64,000 nt of DNA from Methylomonas sp. AM2-LC (GCF_039904985.1 NZ_CP157006.1:186001-250000); one strand, 5' to 3'. Numbered from the stretch's first letter, positions 33,001-42,486 are shown. Notes: a model not told the origin generated them from the letters alone. Numbers and translations: made by a program.

Positions 33001-33301
33001 GACGACTTTCCTGTAATCTTTGCCACAGTTGTTTGATGATGATCATTGAGACATCATCAGCGTTTAGGTGGTTACACGATGCTATTAATGCACTATCAGA
33101 CTCATGAAGCCCAAATGCATTACGTATCATTGTTCCTAGACCAAAGTGTAAATTGATTAGATTATCTTGGTCTATGCTCGAAATTTTTGATTTATCTTCA
33201 TCAGTTAATATTATGAGCAGACGATCGACTGCACTGTCAATTGTTGTCGGTGGCGCAATTTCAGAATCTACGGCTGACCATTTTTTATACAATTTAAACA
33301 T
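32987..33301 (-). CDS. DUF6794-like small protein (104 aa)
   Basis: The pattern TIDSAVDRLLIILTDEDKSKI, INLHFGLGTMIRNAFGLHES and DDVSMIIIKQLWQRL matches, from memory, DUF6794 proteins (DEAVDxLLxxLxxEDK...HFGLGxxIRNxFGL). Function is unknown. It overlaps the HNH gene by 14 bp. Confidence 0.6.
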   Translation of the reverse strand: MFKLYKKWSAVDSEIAPPTTIDSAVDRLLIILTDEDKSKISSIDQDNLINLHFGLGTMIRNAFGLHESDSALIASCNHLNADDVSMIIIKQLWQRLQESRHDHY

Positions 33302-33354
33302 TCCTGTAATGTTGGCATGGAGTTAGGTGTATTTGTCACTGTTTTGTCACAAGG

Positions 33355-33363
33355 TTATCCACA
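33355..33363 (+). promoter_or_regulatory. Single perfect DnaA-box sequence
   Basis: TTATCCACA matches the DnaA consensus. It stands alone between the DUF6794-like gene and the IS element, far from both iteron arrays, so it may be coincidental. Confidence 0.25.
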
Positions 33364-33564
33364 GTTTTTGGGGATAAAGTGAATAAGAATATATTAGGAT
33401 GCGCATTTTTCAAATTATTGGCATCAATTCAGCTGGTTTAGCTGATAGTTTAATACGCCCGCTCAAAATATAAGCCCAAGACAATCTTGATTTATCGGAT
33501 TGCGCGAAAAACCCTGTCGTTCAGGGCGAGGATGAATAGCGCGGACACGATAGCGTCCTGATCG

Positions 33565-33981
33565 TTAGCTTGGTGTCTTCTGTTGCTCGATGTACTGCCG
33601 AATGATTTCAATCGGCGCACCGCCACAGCTGCTGGCAAAATAACTTGGCGACCATAAAGCGCCGCCCCATAGCTTTTTCTTAATGCTCGGATAATTCTTT
33701 TTGCGAATCATCCGGCTCGATACGCCTTTCAAGCTGTTCACTAGCGCCGATACTGCAACCTTGGGCGGATAGTTCACTAACAGGTGAACGTGGTCATCTT
33801 CGCCGTCGAACTCTACCAGTTCGGCCTCGAAGTCGGTACATACGCCGGAGAAGATGCCCCGCAAGTCATCTATCACTTCTTTGGTGAACACGCCTCGGCG
33901 GTATTTTGTCACAAAGACCAAGTGGACGTGCATGTTAAAAACACAGTGTCTACCGTGCCTAATGTCGTTGTTATTTTCCAT
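33565..33981 (-). CDS. tnpA: IS200-type Y1 transposase TnpA
   Basis: The single-strand DNA transposase of the IS605 family, 138 residues from ATG 33981 (MENNNDIRHGRH). The HUH motif is DDHVHLLVNYPP near 68 and the catalytic tyrosine is in IRQYIEQQ near 128. The longer frame with 12 more residues would overlap the tnpB start region and is less likely. Length and motifs are those of an active enzyme. Confidence 0.88.
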   Translation of the reverse strand: MENNNDIRHGRHCVFNMHVHLVFVTKYRRGVFTKEVIDDLRGIFSGVCTDFEAELVEFDGEDDHVHLLVNYPPKVAVSALVNSLKGVSSRMIRKKNYPSIKKKLWGGALWSPSYFASSCGGAPIEIIRQYIEQQKTPS

Positions 33982-33993
33982 AGACCAAGTATA

Positions 33994-35220
33994 ATGGCAA
34001 GCATGAAACGCTTGCAAGCCTACAAATACGAACTACAGCCCAACGGCGAACAGCTACGCAATATGCGCCGGTTTGCCGGTGCTTGCCGTTTCGTGTTCAA
34101 CAAGGCATTGGCTTGGCAAAGCGAGCAGTATGCCGCCGACAAAACAGTCAAATTCAGTTACACCACTTTAGCGAACCTATTGCCATTGTGGAAGCAAGAC
34201 CCGGCCATTCAATGGCTCAAAGTGTCGCCAAGCCAACCCTTGCAACAAACTCTGAAAGACCTGGAGCGAGCCTACAAAAACTTTTTTGCCAAACGCGCAG
34301 ATTTTCCGCGCTTCAAGAAGAAAGGCCAATCAGATAGCTTTCGCTATCCGCAAGGCTGCAAACTTGACCAGGCCAACAGCCGGATATTCCTGCCCAAGTT
34401 AGGCTGGATTCGCTACCGCAACAGCCGGGAAGTATTGGGTGTCGTGAAAAACGTCACCGTGTCCGGCAAACAAGGCAAGTGGTTCATCTCGATTCAGACT
34501 GAGCGCGAGATCGATGCACTGGTACATCCATCGACCGCCATTGTCGGTATCGACATGGGTATCGCCCGTTTTGCCACGCTGAGCGATGGTTCCTATTTCG
34601 CTCCGCTCAATAGTTTTAAACGCCAAGAGAATGCCTTGGTGAAGGCTCAACGAGCCATGAGCCGCAAGCAGAAGTTCAGCAACAATTGGAAAAAAGCGAA
34701 AGCCAAAGTCCAAAAAATCCATGCCCGTATCGGCAATGCCCGCCGCGACTACCTGCACAAAGCCACGACCACGATCAGCCAAAACCACGCGATGGTGTGT
34801 ATCGAGGATTTGCAGGTCCGGAATATGTCCAAGTCGGCGGCAGGCACCACCGAAACGCCGGGTAAAAACGTTCGAGCCAAATCCGGCCTGAACAAGTCCA
34901 TCCTCGATCAAGGATGGCATGAGTTCCGTCGCCAGTTGGACTACAAACTGGCCTGGAACGGCGGGCAACTCGTTGCCGTGCCGCCAAGAAATACCAGCCG
35001 GACTTGTCCGTGCTGCAGCCATGTCGCCAAAGAGAACCGGCTAAGCCAGGCGCGGTTCGAGTGCGTGGAATGCGGTTTCGAGGAAAACGCCGATCTGGTC
35101 GGTGCGATCAATATGTTAAGGGCGGGACACGCCCGGTTAGCTTGTGCAGATACTTCGCCTGCTGTTGGGGCGTCGGGCCAAGAACCCGCCGAAGCGACTC
35201 AGGCAGCATTAGCTGCTTGA
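33994..35220 (+). CDS. tnpB: IS605-type TnpB RNA-guided nuclease
   Basis: A 408-residue TnpB, the ancestor-like relative of Cas12. RuvC motif I is VGIDMGIARFATLSDG near 185 (Asp), motif II VCIEDLQVRNMS near 268 (Glu), and the zinc ribbon CPCCSHVAKENRL...CVECGF lies near 340-365. Motif III follows in ENADLVGAINML (Asp). All catalytic residues are intact. The open frame continues 70 codons upstream, but that part is antisense to tnpA, so the start is ATG 33994 (MASMKRLQAYKY). The guide (omega) RNA would arise from the 3' end of the gene and the right end, with the guide read from the flank after 35262. Confidence 0.88.
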   Translation: MASMKRLQAYKYELQPNGEQLRNMRRFAGACRFVFNKALAWQSEQYAADKTVKFSYTTLANLLPLWKQDPAIQWLKVSPSQPLQQTLKDLERAYKNFFAKRADFPRFKKKGQSDSFRYPQGCKLDQANSRIFLPKLGWIRYRNSREVLGVVKNVTVSGKQGKWFISIQTEREIDALVHPSTAIVGIDMGIARFATLSDGSYFAPLNSFKRQENALVKAQRAMSRKQKFSNNWKKAKAKVQKIHARIGNARRDYLHKATTTISQNHAMVCIEDLQVRNMSKSAAGTTETPGKNVRAKSGLNKSILDQGWHEFRRQLDYKLAWNGGQLVAVPPRNTSRTCPCCSHVAKENRLSQARFECVECGFEENADLVGAINMLRAGHARLACADTSPAVGASGQEPAEATQAALAA

Positions 35221-35259
35221 GCGCCGTAGGAATCACCGTCCTTTAGGGCAGCGAGGATG

Positions 35260-35784
35260 TCAATAATCGATAGTAAAACGAATACTTGTAGCATTCATAA
35301 GTGCGTTTAACTGGACAAAACTTGGTTCTAACCGGCCATTGGCAATTTCTACTAATTCCCTCACTTCTATTCCAGTAGCATTAGCTAGTCCTATTACAGG
35401 GATATCACTTAGATCCATAACGCTACGAAGTGCTAATCCGAAATCGGAGAAGGAATTAATTTTTGGAGTACGGCTTTCTACTTTTTTTATCAAATCATCC
35501 TTGGTATAAGGTTTGGGCGGATCACCTACTTTTTTTAAGAAAACCCAGAGATCTTTAACGGCAAGCCAGTATTTTTGAGAGGTAATGTCACTGAGAGTCC
35601 GGTGCGATTTCCAATAGCCCAATACATGATTATTTCCAATCTGCCCTAAAGATTGCACTCGGTATTCAACCTCAATCCAGTTTAGAATTTCAGATATTTT
35701 TGAAAACTTTTCTTTTCTATAGCGTTTACTGCCATGCTGCATGAACTGTCCATAAAATTTCAATTTGGCCTCTTCAACTAACAT
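35260..35784 (-). CDS. Recombinase-associated protein, 3' end touched by IS605 (174 aa)
   Basis: The N-terminal 95 residues (KLKFYGQFMQHGSKRYRKEK, then RVQSLGQIGNNHVLGYWKSH) look like a SAM-like core-binding domain as in integrases. After it comes a C-terminal part that may hold a helix-turn-helix (VIGLANATGIEVRELVEIANG, then QLNALMNATSI). No catalytic domain is present. It begins 5 bp after the tyrosine recombinase stop, so they are cotranscribed and may act together. Its last codons meet the IS right end, so the original C-terminus may have been longer. Confidence 0.5.
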   Translation of the reverse strand: MLVEEAKLKFYGQFMQHGSKRYRKEKFSKISEILNWIEVEYRVQSLGQIGNNHVLGYWKSHRTLSDITSQKYWLAVKDLWVFLKKVGDPPKPYTKDDLIKKVESRTPKINSFSDFGLALRSVMDLSDIPVIGLANATGIEVRELVEIANGRLEPSFVQLNALMNATSIRFTIDY

Positions 35785-35789
35785 TAGTC

Positions 35790-36734
35790 TTATCCTACAT
35801 ATGTTCTGGTGATCTGTGCACGCTGATGACCTAGCTCAATAGATATCTGTAATCGAGCAGCAGCATCAATTTCCTTAGCTTTTTCAAAATCAATCTTCAG
35901 CATGATTGATAAATTTGAGATTCGTTCGCTTTTTGTCCAGCCCGCATTTATTGGGGCAGGAGCTCCAGTTAATTCCGTGTAGCGTTCTTGGGCGTAAAAA
36001 TGTCGCTCAGAGTGAAATCCTCCTAACTGAACTGCAGTGGCTCGGTTATAACACCATGTATGAAATTCCTTGTATGTCTGACCTGTCGGTATTAATGATC
36101 GACCATCTTGAACGGCTGCTGCTTTTTTTAAGGCGTCAAATCCGTATTGATCACACGGGACTGTTCTCGGCTTTCCGCCTTTGGTGCCAGAAATTAATTT
36201 AATCTCGTTGTATTTTTTCGCATGTCGAAGAGCAGCCTTTGCGTCAAGTAAACAGGACTCTTTAAACCTTAGCCCAAAAGAGCGTTGCAGATTCATAATG
36301 GCAGATAATCTATCGTCATTTAGTTTTGAAATGGCTTCATTATGTTCACCTTCACTTAATGCTTTAGATTCCTTTGGAATATAACTTCTCGCTTGTATGC
36401 CGCAATCTTTACCAGGCCTTACTGTTTTCCATTTATCACCAATCGCCAGATGCATAATAGTATTAATTGATGAGATTAAATTCTTAGGTAGAGAAGATGT
36501 TTTGTATAAGCCAGAGTCAATTCCTTTCTGAAGGTGTTGACCGTACTGAATAACTATTTCTGCAGTTATATTCTCAAGTTTCTTAACACAAAATGGCTCA
36601 GCATAAATACAAAATTTTCTAAATCGTTGTGAGATGTCTGCAATAGATTGATCACTACCTGCAAACTTTTTATTCAGCAATAGTTTTGCCGCTTCACTCA
36701 TTACTCGACTACCGGCACCATAATTCCTAGACAT
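35790..36734 (-). CDS. Tyrosine recombinase of the integrase-domain family
   Basis: A 314-residue site-specific recombinase. The N-terminal 110 residues are the core-binding domain. The catalytic set is Arg in RSFGLRFKESCLL near 150, Lys in SGTKGGKPRTVPC near 182, HxxR in HSERHFYAQERY near 242, and GHQRAQITRTYVG at the very C-terminus for the second His and Tyr. All residues are present, so it should be active. It belongs to the integrases often found on plasmids and integrative elements of gammaproteobacteria. Cotranscribed with 35260-35784. Confidence 0.75.
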   Translation of the reverse strand: MSRNYGAGSRVMSEAAKLLLNKKFAGSDQSIADISQRFRKFCIYAEPFCVKKLENITAEIVIQYGQHLQKGIDSGLYKTSSLPKNLISSINTIMHLAIGDKWKTVRPGKDCGIQARSYIPKESKALSEGEHNEAISKLNDDRLSAIMNLQRSFGLRFKESCLLDAKAALRHAKKYNEIKLISGTKGGKPRTVPCDQYGFDALKKAAAVQDGRSLIPTGQTYKEFHTWCYNRATAVQLGGFHSERHFYAQERYTELTGAPAPINAGWTKSERISNLSIMLKIDFEKAKEIDAAARLQISIELGHQRAQITRTYVG

Positions 36735-37043
36735 AAATTAAACCTCGTAAATTAGATGATAATTTAATGCACATTCACAGAGCAATACTTATATTTTATT
36801 ATTCACTATCAGATAAATAAATGTTGGTTTCACATTTTAGTTTTTAAATTTATTCGACGGATAAGTTAGTGTCTGACTTTAAATATTCTGGTGACCAAGA
36901 AAGAATTTCAGAAATAAGACCTTTCGCTATATTCAAATTAATATAAAATATCTAACAAAGAATTTTAATGAGTTAGAGTAGTCAGTGTCAGTGATATTGG
37001 TTACTATTTGCGATCCTATTTCTTTGTTTGTAGAAATCGCAAA
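36735..37043. other. AT-rich intergenic region
   Basis: No gene or recognisable motif. Confidence 0.4.
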
Positions 37044-37634
37044 CTATATATTCTCTATAACCGATATTTCCGGGTACGTTTTACGCGGTGTCATCAATAA
37101 ATCAACAATCAACCAATACCAACTTATTTCAATCAGAACTTTTACATAATGATTGGAAATTTTCCTTTTATCAATTTTATTAAGACGATTCCTATGCGAA
37201 AGCAATGAGTATTCGTATTCAAGCGTAAATTGATATGAAATCAACTCGAATTTCGTAATATCAGCAATAAGTTTATAGCCGTCTTTTCCATAGCAAGAAC
37301 AAATCAGTTTGGCTAAATCAAGCACTACAAAAATATCATCTTCGAATATAGAGGTCTCCGAACTATAGATGCCGGTACGAATATATTGGTGATCAGGTAA
37401 TCGGTATTTATGGGGCAATCCGTATACTACTGACAGCAAGTTTACATCGCTCACAGAAAATTTCCGGTATAGAAAATCGCAGCTGATGAACCGACTTTGC
37501 ACTCCAAAAACCCTCGCCGATATAACAGGAAGAATATTTAAGTCAGCAATAATTTCTTTTCGTCTTATGTTTCTTAATATAGCCATAAGTTGTCCAAAAT
37601 TAGACACACTTTTACCTGGCAAGTGGGAAGCCAT
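37044..37634 (-). CDS. Hypothetical protein, possible FlhC-like remnant (196 aa)
   Basis: The block ILPVISARVFGVQSRFISCDFLYRKFSVSDVN, split here around GVQSRFISC, then YGLPHKYRLPDHQY has the look of the helix-turn-helix plus recognition part of FlhC-type regulators, but the C-terminal zinc cysteines are not in place. The similarity is weak, and I would not name it. Start uncertain (ATG at 37634 or further in). Confidence 0.35.
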   Translation of the reverse strand: MASHLPGKSVSNFGQLMAILRNIRRKEIIADLNILPVISARVFGVQSRFISCDFLYRKFSVSDVNLLSVVYGLPHKYRLPDHQYIRTGIYSSETSIFEDDIFVVLDLAKLICSCYGKDGYKLIADITKFELISYQFTLEYEYSLLSHRNRLNKIDKRKISNHYVKVLIEISWYWLIVDLLMTPRKTYPEISVIENI

Positions 37635-38628
37635 TTTTTAAAACACCAGAATTTATCTCCGGTAAAAAATCCATTTCACAACACCACCTCAAAGAATTCT
37701 CATAAGGAAAATTCTTTATGGTGGAGTCGTAGGTTGTCCGAATAGTTTTACTTGCGAGCGAGGGGAACCTCGACTCCGAAACCCCTTCTTTCAATGCGGA
37801 CATGTGCTCGCAAGGTGAAAGTTGATGCACAAGATAATTCTCTTGGCAGGTTAGCATTGACGACAGGGGTTATTACAGACAAGAGGCGTCTGCTAGAAGC
37901 ATTTGATCTGGATGGGTTGTCAATCGTACATCGAGCCGAATGCTCTCAGTCACTACATCGTTCGCAATCAAATTCTCGGTTGGAATAGTGAAAACCTTAA
38001 AAAACCTTAAGATTCTCAGTTGTATGCATATGATTCTATTCGTAAAAGAACGAAAAAAATAATACGTCTCTTTTTAAAAGCCAGGCTTTAAAAAAACAAC
38101 CAAGGGGGCGCTGTAAGCGCAGATCGAATCGGCGGCGTAATCGCAAAGCGAGAGCGGATAAGATATGCAGTGATGACTCCGGCAAAGGCGGGAGTATAGA
38201 AAGCAGCAAATTGCTGCAAAGAATTCGGACAAGACTAGAGCGTGTCCTTTAAATGAACAAAAAATTTGAATGCGTTGAAAATCAACGACTAAGTTTGACG
38301 CAAATGCGTATAGGGTGTCGGTTGGTGGCTTCCATGTCACTCGCGACAGGCGTAGTTTCTAAGTGCCTTTCTGTTACTCTTTATTGGTCCGAAACGCTTT
38401 TCTAAACCATGCATGGGTTACCCGATGCTCATACGAAGAACCTAAAATGCTAATGATCAGTTGAAATAAAGTCAAGGAATTTTGAGGACACATCTTTTAG
38501 ATAATGATGGATATTTGATTTGTAAATAATTTGAATTAGGCTTTTTTTTGGCACCTTTCGATCGTTATAAATAGTTAAAAATGTGTAAAAATACTTTAAA
38601 AGATATTCGAAATATACGTCGAGATGGC
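37635..38628. other. Long non-coding region before the parM locus
   Basis: Nearly 1 kb without a gene I can support. Frames at 37612-37857(-) and 37752-37988(+) overlap and are not gene-like. At 38100-38230 there is a GC-richer stretch with small hairpins (gcgctgtaagcgc; actccggcaaaggcgggagt) that resembles the edge of an unknown inserted element. Confidence 0.35.
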
Positions 38629-38790
38629 TTGTCGACCAAATGATCGACACAGTCGACCGAGTAGACGTTTCGATATTTATTTGAAAAATTTCTAGTCGAC
38701 CAATTGGTCGCAACGTCGACCATGTAGACATTTTTATGGTTTTAGAAAAATTGCTAGTCGATCAAGCGGTCGACAATGTCGACAAAATAG
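38629..38790 (+). promoter_or_regulatory. Centromere-like repeats upstream of parM (parC)
   Basis: Three units of about 36 bp at 38629-38666, 38693-38728 and 38755-38790, spaced about 63 bp. Each has GTCGACCAA, a partly palindromic GGTCGACA and GTCGAC in the same order, e.g. tagtcgaccaattggtcgc. Position 60 bp before a parM-type gene fits the centromere and autoregulatory site of a type II partition locus. Confidence 0.7.
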
Positions 38791-38849
38791 CACTCTAATA
38801 GAAATATTACTTTAAAAGCAGTATAAAAGATGAAAAAAGGAGTATGTAA

Positions 38850-39896
38850 ATGAGTTTAAATAGTTGTGTTGCTGCAGTTGATATAGGGTATGGAAATGTT
38901 AAGTATAGCTATTATAATAACGGGAAAATAGTCCTGCCAAGTCATTTTCCATCAACAGCAAAATTAGTAAATGGTAGCGTAAATAAAGGTGTATTAGACT
39001 GGTCTGATCAGTTCGATATTTTAACTGTGATGGCCGAGGGGTTCAAATATATGGTCGGCCCCGATGTGACAAAAACAATGTCGGTAGAAGAAAGTAGAAA
39101 TAGACCATTATTAAAAGATTATGTTGAAACACCTCAACATATGGCGCTATTAAAAGGTGCGTTGCGATTTATTGGGAAAAGGGAAATTAATATACTAATT
39201 ACGGGTCTTCCAGTAGATTACTATAATTCATTTAAAGATGTTATGCGAGAAAAAGTAACTGGAATTCATGATTATCCAGATGGCGAAAGAATAGTAGTAC
39301 ATGAGGCTAAAGTTATGCCACAGCCAATGGGCGGTTTTGTAAATTATTTTTTGGACAATAATGAATTAAGCAGATTTAAAGATTTGAGATCTTTAACTAT
39401 TGATGTAGGTTATTGTACGCTTGACTGGTTAATGTGTGAATCATTAGTAATGAATGATGGCCGCAGTAATTCTATAAGACATGGAATGTCTTCTGTACTG
39501 GAAAGATACAAGAACCTGATTAACGCAGATACGGGTTATGAATGTTCCGATGTTAGTCGTATTGACGAAGGGCTTAGAAAAGGTTGCGTTATGAGAATTA
39601 ACGGTGAAGAATACAATTTCAGTAAATTCACTCCTATAGTAAATCAGTTTATACAGGAAGGAGCAATGTTATTAATGGCTGGAGTTGGTGAGCTTCAGGA
39701 TATTGATGTAATTTTAATAGTCGGAGGTGGTGCTATATATTTTAAAGAGCAATTTGAGCTTGTTTTGAAACGTAAAATAATTCTATGTGAAGATGATATT
39801 TATTCGAATGTACGTGGTTATCTTAAAGCAGGCATTAGTATAAATAAAACTAATGTAGCGACAGTTGAACCTCAAAAGAAAATAGCTAAAAAGTAA
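38850..39896 (+). CDS. parM: ParM/StbA-type actin-like ATPase
   Basis: Forms filaments that push plasmid copies apart. The 348-residue product has the actin-fold ATPase motifs: VAAVDIGYGNVKYSYY (phosphate 1) at residues 7-22, INILITGLPVDYYNSF near 113, SLTIDVGYCTLDWLM (phosphate 2) near 181, and VILIVGGGAIYFKEQF (adenosine motif) near 285. ATG with aaaaaggagtatgtaa upstream. Centromere-like repeats precede it and an RHH-like partner gene lies 590 bp downstream, an unusually long gap explained by an inserted decayed element. Confidence 0.8.
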   Translation: MSLNSCVAAVDIGYGNVKYSYYNNGKIVLPSHFPSTAKLVNGSVNKGVLDWSDQFDILTVMAEGFKYMVGPDVTKTMSVEESRNRPLLKDYVETPQHMALLKGALRFIGKREINILITGLPVDYYNSFKDVMREKVTGIHDYPDGERIVVHEAKVMPQPMGGFVNYFLDNNELSRFKDLRSLTIDVGYCTLDWLMCESLVMNDGRSNSIRHGMSSVLERYKNLINADTGYECSDVSRIDEGLRKGCVMRINGEEYNFSKFTPIVNQFIQEGAMLLMAGVGELQDIDVILIVGGGAIYFKEQFELVLKRKIILCEDDIYSNVRGYLKAGISINKTNVATVEPQKKIAKK

Positions 39897-40006
39897 GCAC
39901 TTTAGATGTTTTATATTTGGCAGCCGCACTAAGCCAAGTACAGAGTGCAAAAATAGACTTTCAACCGTTCTTATAATTGCACTGAGGGTGTTTTTAAGGA
40001 AGTCGA

Positions 40007-40204
40007 TTGACCAGGAAGCTACGGGATAGAGAACGATAGTCAAATAGTCCATTGAAGTGCCTCATGTGCCTGTACTGTTTACTTGGAAGCATGCATGGCC
40101 GCTTATTTAGGGCAAGGGCTCAGCAGTCATTAAAATGCCGGTGTAGACCGATTTTAGGCCAAGGACGGACTATTCTTTGCGCTCGGAATACTGCACTCAC
40201 TGCG
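40007..40204 (+). repeat. Decayed 255-bp element relic between parM and parR
   Basis: Clear blocks: gaccaggaagctacggg, agtcaaatagtcc, then ccggtgtagaccgatttt with aggccaaggacggact intact, and actgcactcactgcg. The centre is scrambled. Confidence 0.65.
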
Positions 40205-40324
40205 TAATTTATATGCTCTGACATAAACGCTAAAAATCATAGAGTGAAAATTACTTTGGAAAATTCATTTGCGAGCACGGCAGGAAATTAAGTGTGCATA
40301 CAACCCTCTTTGTTGGGTGGAGAC

Positions 40325-40465
40325 ATGATTGACGAAGACGATCGATCAAAAATGAAGTACTCATGTTCAACATGCAGATGGCTATTCATAAACATAGATA
40401 GCAAATTACAAAGGAGATGCGAGATTGGCCGCCGTACAGCGGACGCTATCCCTCACAGCTGGTAA
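40325..40465 (+). CDS. Tiny cysteine-containing protein (46 aa)
   Basis: The ATG at 40325 opens MIDEDDRSKMKYSCSTCRWL and ends RRTADAIPHSW. Cysteines at 14, 17 and 32 could bind a metal. It lies 22 bp before the ParR-like gene and ttgggtggagac precedes the ATG, so it may be a real small gene in that transcript. Not recognised. Confidence 0.4.
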   Translation: MIDEDDRSKMKYSCSTCRWLFINIDSKLQRRCEIGRRTADAIPHSW

Positions 40466-40487
40466 ATCGGCTGTGTTTCTCGTGTAA

Positions 40488-40784
40488 ATGATGATAAATA
40501 ATGATAATGAATTGAGAATTCTGTTAAGGGTCACTAAAGATGACGATCCGGAAATTTGGAATTGGTTAAGCAAAATATCACCAAGAAGAAGAGCGTCATT
40601 CGTTCGTGTTGGATTAAGGAATGGTTTAGTGGGTCAAGGAATTGGAGTTGTAGGAAAAGAAAAGATTGATCTTAATTCAAATGCAATTGTTAAAAAACAA
40701 GATCTTAATGATAATAGTGCAAACTTGGTCGATAATGATTCTGAAAAACAAGTGGAAATAAGTAGAGCTTTCGCAAACTTTTAG
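40488..40784 (+). CDS. ParR/StbB-like partner of ParM (98 aa)
   Basis: The N-terminal half (LRILLRVTKDDDPEIWNWLSK, split before the core, then SPRRRASFVRVGLRNGLVG) resembles the ribbon-helix-helix DNA-binding region of StbB/ParR adaptors, with a polar, disordered C-terminal tail that in ParR contacts ParM. Size and order (after parM) fit. It would bind the repeats at 38629-38790 and link them to the filament. The call rests on context plus weak pattern. Confidence 0.6.
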   Translation: MMINNDNELRILLRVTKDDDPEIWNWLSKISPRRRASFVRVGLRNGLVGQGIGVVGKEKIDLNSNAIVKKQDLNDNSANLVDNDSEKQVEISRAFANF

Positions 40785-40831
40785 ATTTTATTGGGTGAAA
40801 TAGATATTATTTGGCACTGTCAAAAGCCGTC

Positions 40832-40930
40832 TATCGCTGTTTGGAGATGAAGCTACGAGTGGATCGATGATAAGGGTAATAGCTTTTTGTGTGAAAAACT
40901 TGGTTAGGGAGTCAATGCACGTTATAGGCC
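40832..40930 (+). repeat. Relic of the 255-bp element (left third)
   Basis: Begins cgctgtttgg and continues agatgaagctacgagtgg, gtgtgaaaaacttgg and ataggccaagagcgg; heavily decayed and shortened. Confidence 0.5.
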
Positions 40931-41061
40931 AAGAGCGGTGGCCAGCAAAGGTCTGCTTTCCAGATCAGTTGTCGAATAATCAAAAATATAAATAGCGAGG
41001 GGTGCTTGTTATCGATAGATACCGATGGAGCACGCAACAACTAGATAACTTGGAAGGATCC

Positions 41062-41448
41062 TATGTTTTTAAAAAGTGTTGACGGCGAGTACGAGCCGTC
41101 GTTTTTCATCATTAGACTTCGCACTACGCAAGCAATTTCGGTAGGATTGTCAAAGTTATTGTGACTGAGGTTCCGATTGAAGAACATGGATTCAAACTCT
41201 ATCAATACGATCTCAGGCTGGATGATGGGTCAACTTACCAGTTCGGGGCTCGGGACCTACTTGAGTACATAGCTTGCAAGATTGAAACAAAGCACTTTCC
41301 CTGTGAGCAGAAGCCTCCGGATCTACCTTGCAACTCGGTAGACATTCTTGTCAGGCACTACGGGGGATCTCACCTAAGCGACTTCAAGCGTATAGCCCTA
41401 GGACGATTTGTGCCCTTTCGGCGCATTTGCCAAGACGCATGGCCTTGA
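41062..41448 (+). pseudogene. Hypothetical gene with a frameshift
   Basis: The ATG at 41062 (after tggaaggatcct) opens MFLKSVDGEYEPSFFIIRLRTTQAI, but stops at about 41163. The overlapping frame continues IVKVIVTEVPIEEHGFKLYQ and then LDDGSTYQFGARDLLEYIAC and DILVRHYGGSHLSDFKRIA to 41448. A one-base change near 41140 would join them into one protein of about 128 residues. Family not recognised; the second half is well-formed. Confidence 0.5.
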
Positions 41449-41604
41449 TCAGATTAGTTGGTACGTAAATGACAGACTCGTCTCAATTCAGGGTTCAAAC
41501 TAGCCTTGATTTATAGATGGTTGTTCTGTGAGCGGGTAATAAAGTTTCATACTGAAAACAAGATTCTTTAACAAAATATCACTTTATTGATTTATAACTA
41601 CTTG

Positions 41605-41859
41605 CGCTGTTTGGACAGGAAACTACGCGATAGCGAGTGTCGTCCAAATAGTCCCTGGAAGCGCACAGGTGCCGGGCGGGTTTTCATGGAAAACCTGCAA
41701 GGCCTCCCGATAGCGCGTAGAGTCATAAGAGAGCAAGAAGTCCTACCTTCGAGCGACGTGGACGGCCAGGGCGTCGAAGACATTAAGCCGTGCCGGTGTA
41801 GACCGATTTTAGGCCAAGGACGGACTAAAATCTTTACGGTTGAATCCGGCACTCGCTTT
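41605..41859 (+). mobile_element. 255-bp dispersed element, copy 4
   Basis: Identical to the other four copies; intergenic, between the frameshifted gene and parA. Left flank tacttg, right flank tttttaaat. Confidence 0.85.
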
Positions 41860-42401
41860 TTTTTAAATCAATATGCATCTTTATTACTTCACCAGTATGA
41901 TACTTTATTACCTGGTATGAAACTCTATTGCCTTACTACATGTTCTTTCGACTGCTGTAGCAACTACGTGACACATTTGCCTTAGATTCAATATGTCCAT
42001 AGTATTGTGCGTTTTTACACAGCCAGGGTCGTTAAAAGACGATCATAAGCCGACCAACCAAGCCATTAATTATCGAAAGTCGAATTCAAATCACTTAATG
42101 GTGTTCAATGTTAAAAGCCATCAGTTTTCATTCAAAACGTATTTTTACAAATAGCCTAATAAAGATCCGCAGATAATGCCGGATTTAGATCATGAATATT
42201 TTGGGATGTATGGCCAAAAATCGATCTACACCTGAAGGATTAATGTCACCGGCCTAGGGACCGTTCACTTCACTCGAAGATGAGACTTATTGTTTTGGTA
42301 TAACTATATGCTATATCGGGAACGGTAATACTCGTTGTTAGTTCTGTTATGGTACTTTTGAAACAAATATTATTCAATGTAACATTATGCCTCTCGCGTA
42401 A
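41860..42401. other. Intergenic region upstream of parA
   Basis: Contains a reverse-strand relic of the 255-bp element at about 42172-42290 (tgccggatttagatcat..., aaaaatcgatctacacctg). No gene supported. Confidence 0.4.
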
Positions 42402-42427
42402 CATTATTATGCTAATTAATAATAATG
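42402..42427 (+). promoter_or_regulatory. Inverted repeat, likely parA operator
   Basis: Arms cattattat and ataataatg are 8 bp apart, about 60 bp before parA, with gtaacattatg repeated just upstream (42379 and 42398). It is suited to autoregulation by ParA, which has the long N-terminal region of type Ia proteins. Confidence 0.45.
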
Positions 42428-42486
42428 TGCTGGAATTACTAATTTATCGTATACTTTGAAAATAATACAAAAACTGGGTATTTTCA

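Larger units (their letters stand above)
33505..35262. mobile_element. IS200/IS605-family insertion sequence
   Basis: Divergent tnpA and tnpB are flanked by short stem-loops instead of inverted repeats: left end accctgtcgttcagggcgagg near 33512, right end caccgtcctttagggcagcgagg ending gatgtcaa near 35262. Start codons of the two genes are 13 bp apart. The right end abuts the 3' end of the 35260 gene. Higher GC than its surroundings suggests recent arrival. Confidence 0.8.

Noticed and set aside
33355..33363. Chromosomal or plasmid origin from a DnaA box
   Set aside because: Single box, far from iterons and without AT-rich repeats; kept only as a low-confidence site.
33784..33993. N-terminal extension of TnpB
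   Set aside because: It lies antisense to tnpA and has no TnpB homology; the ATG at 33994 gives a normal-length protein.
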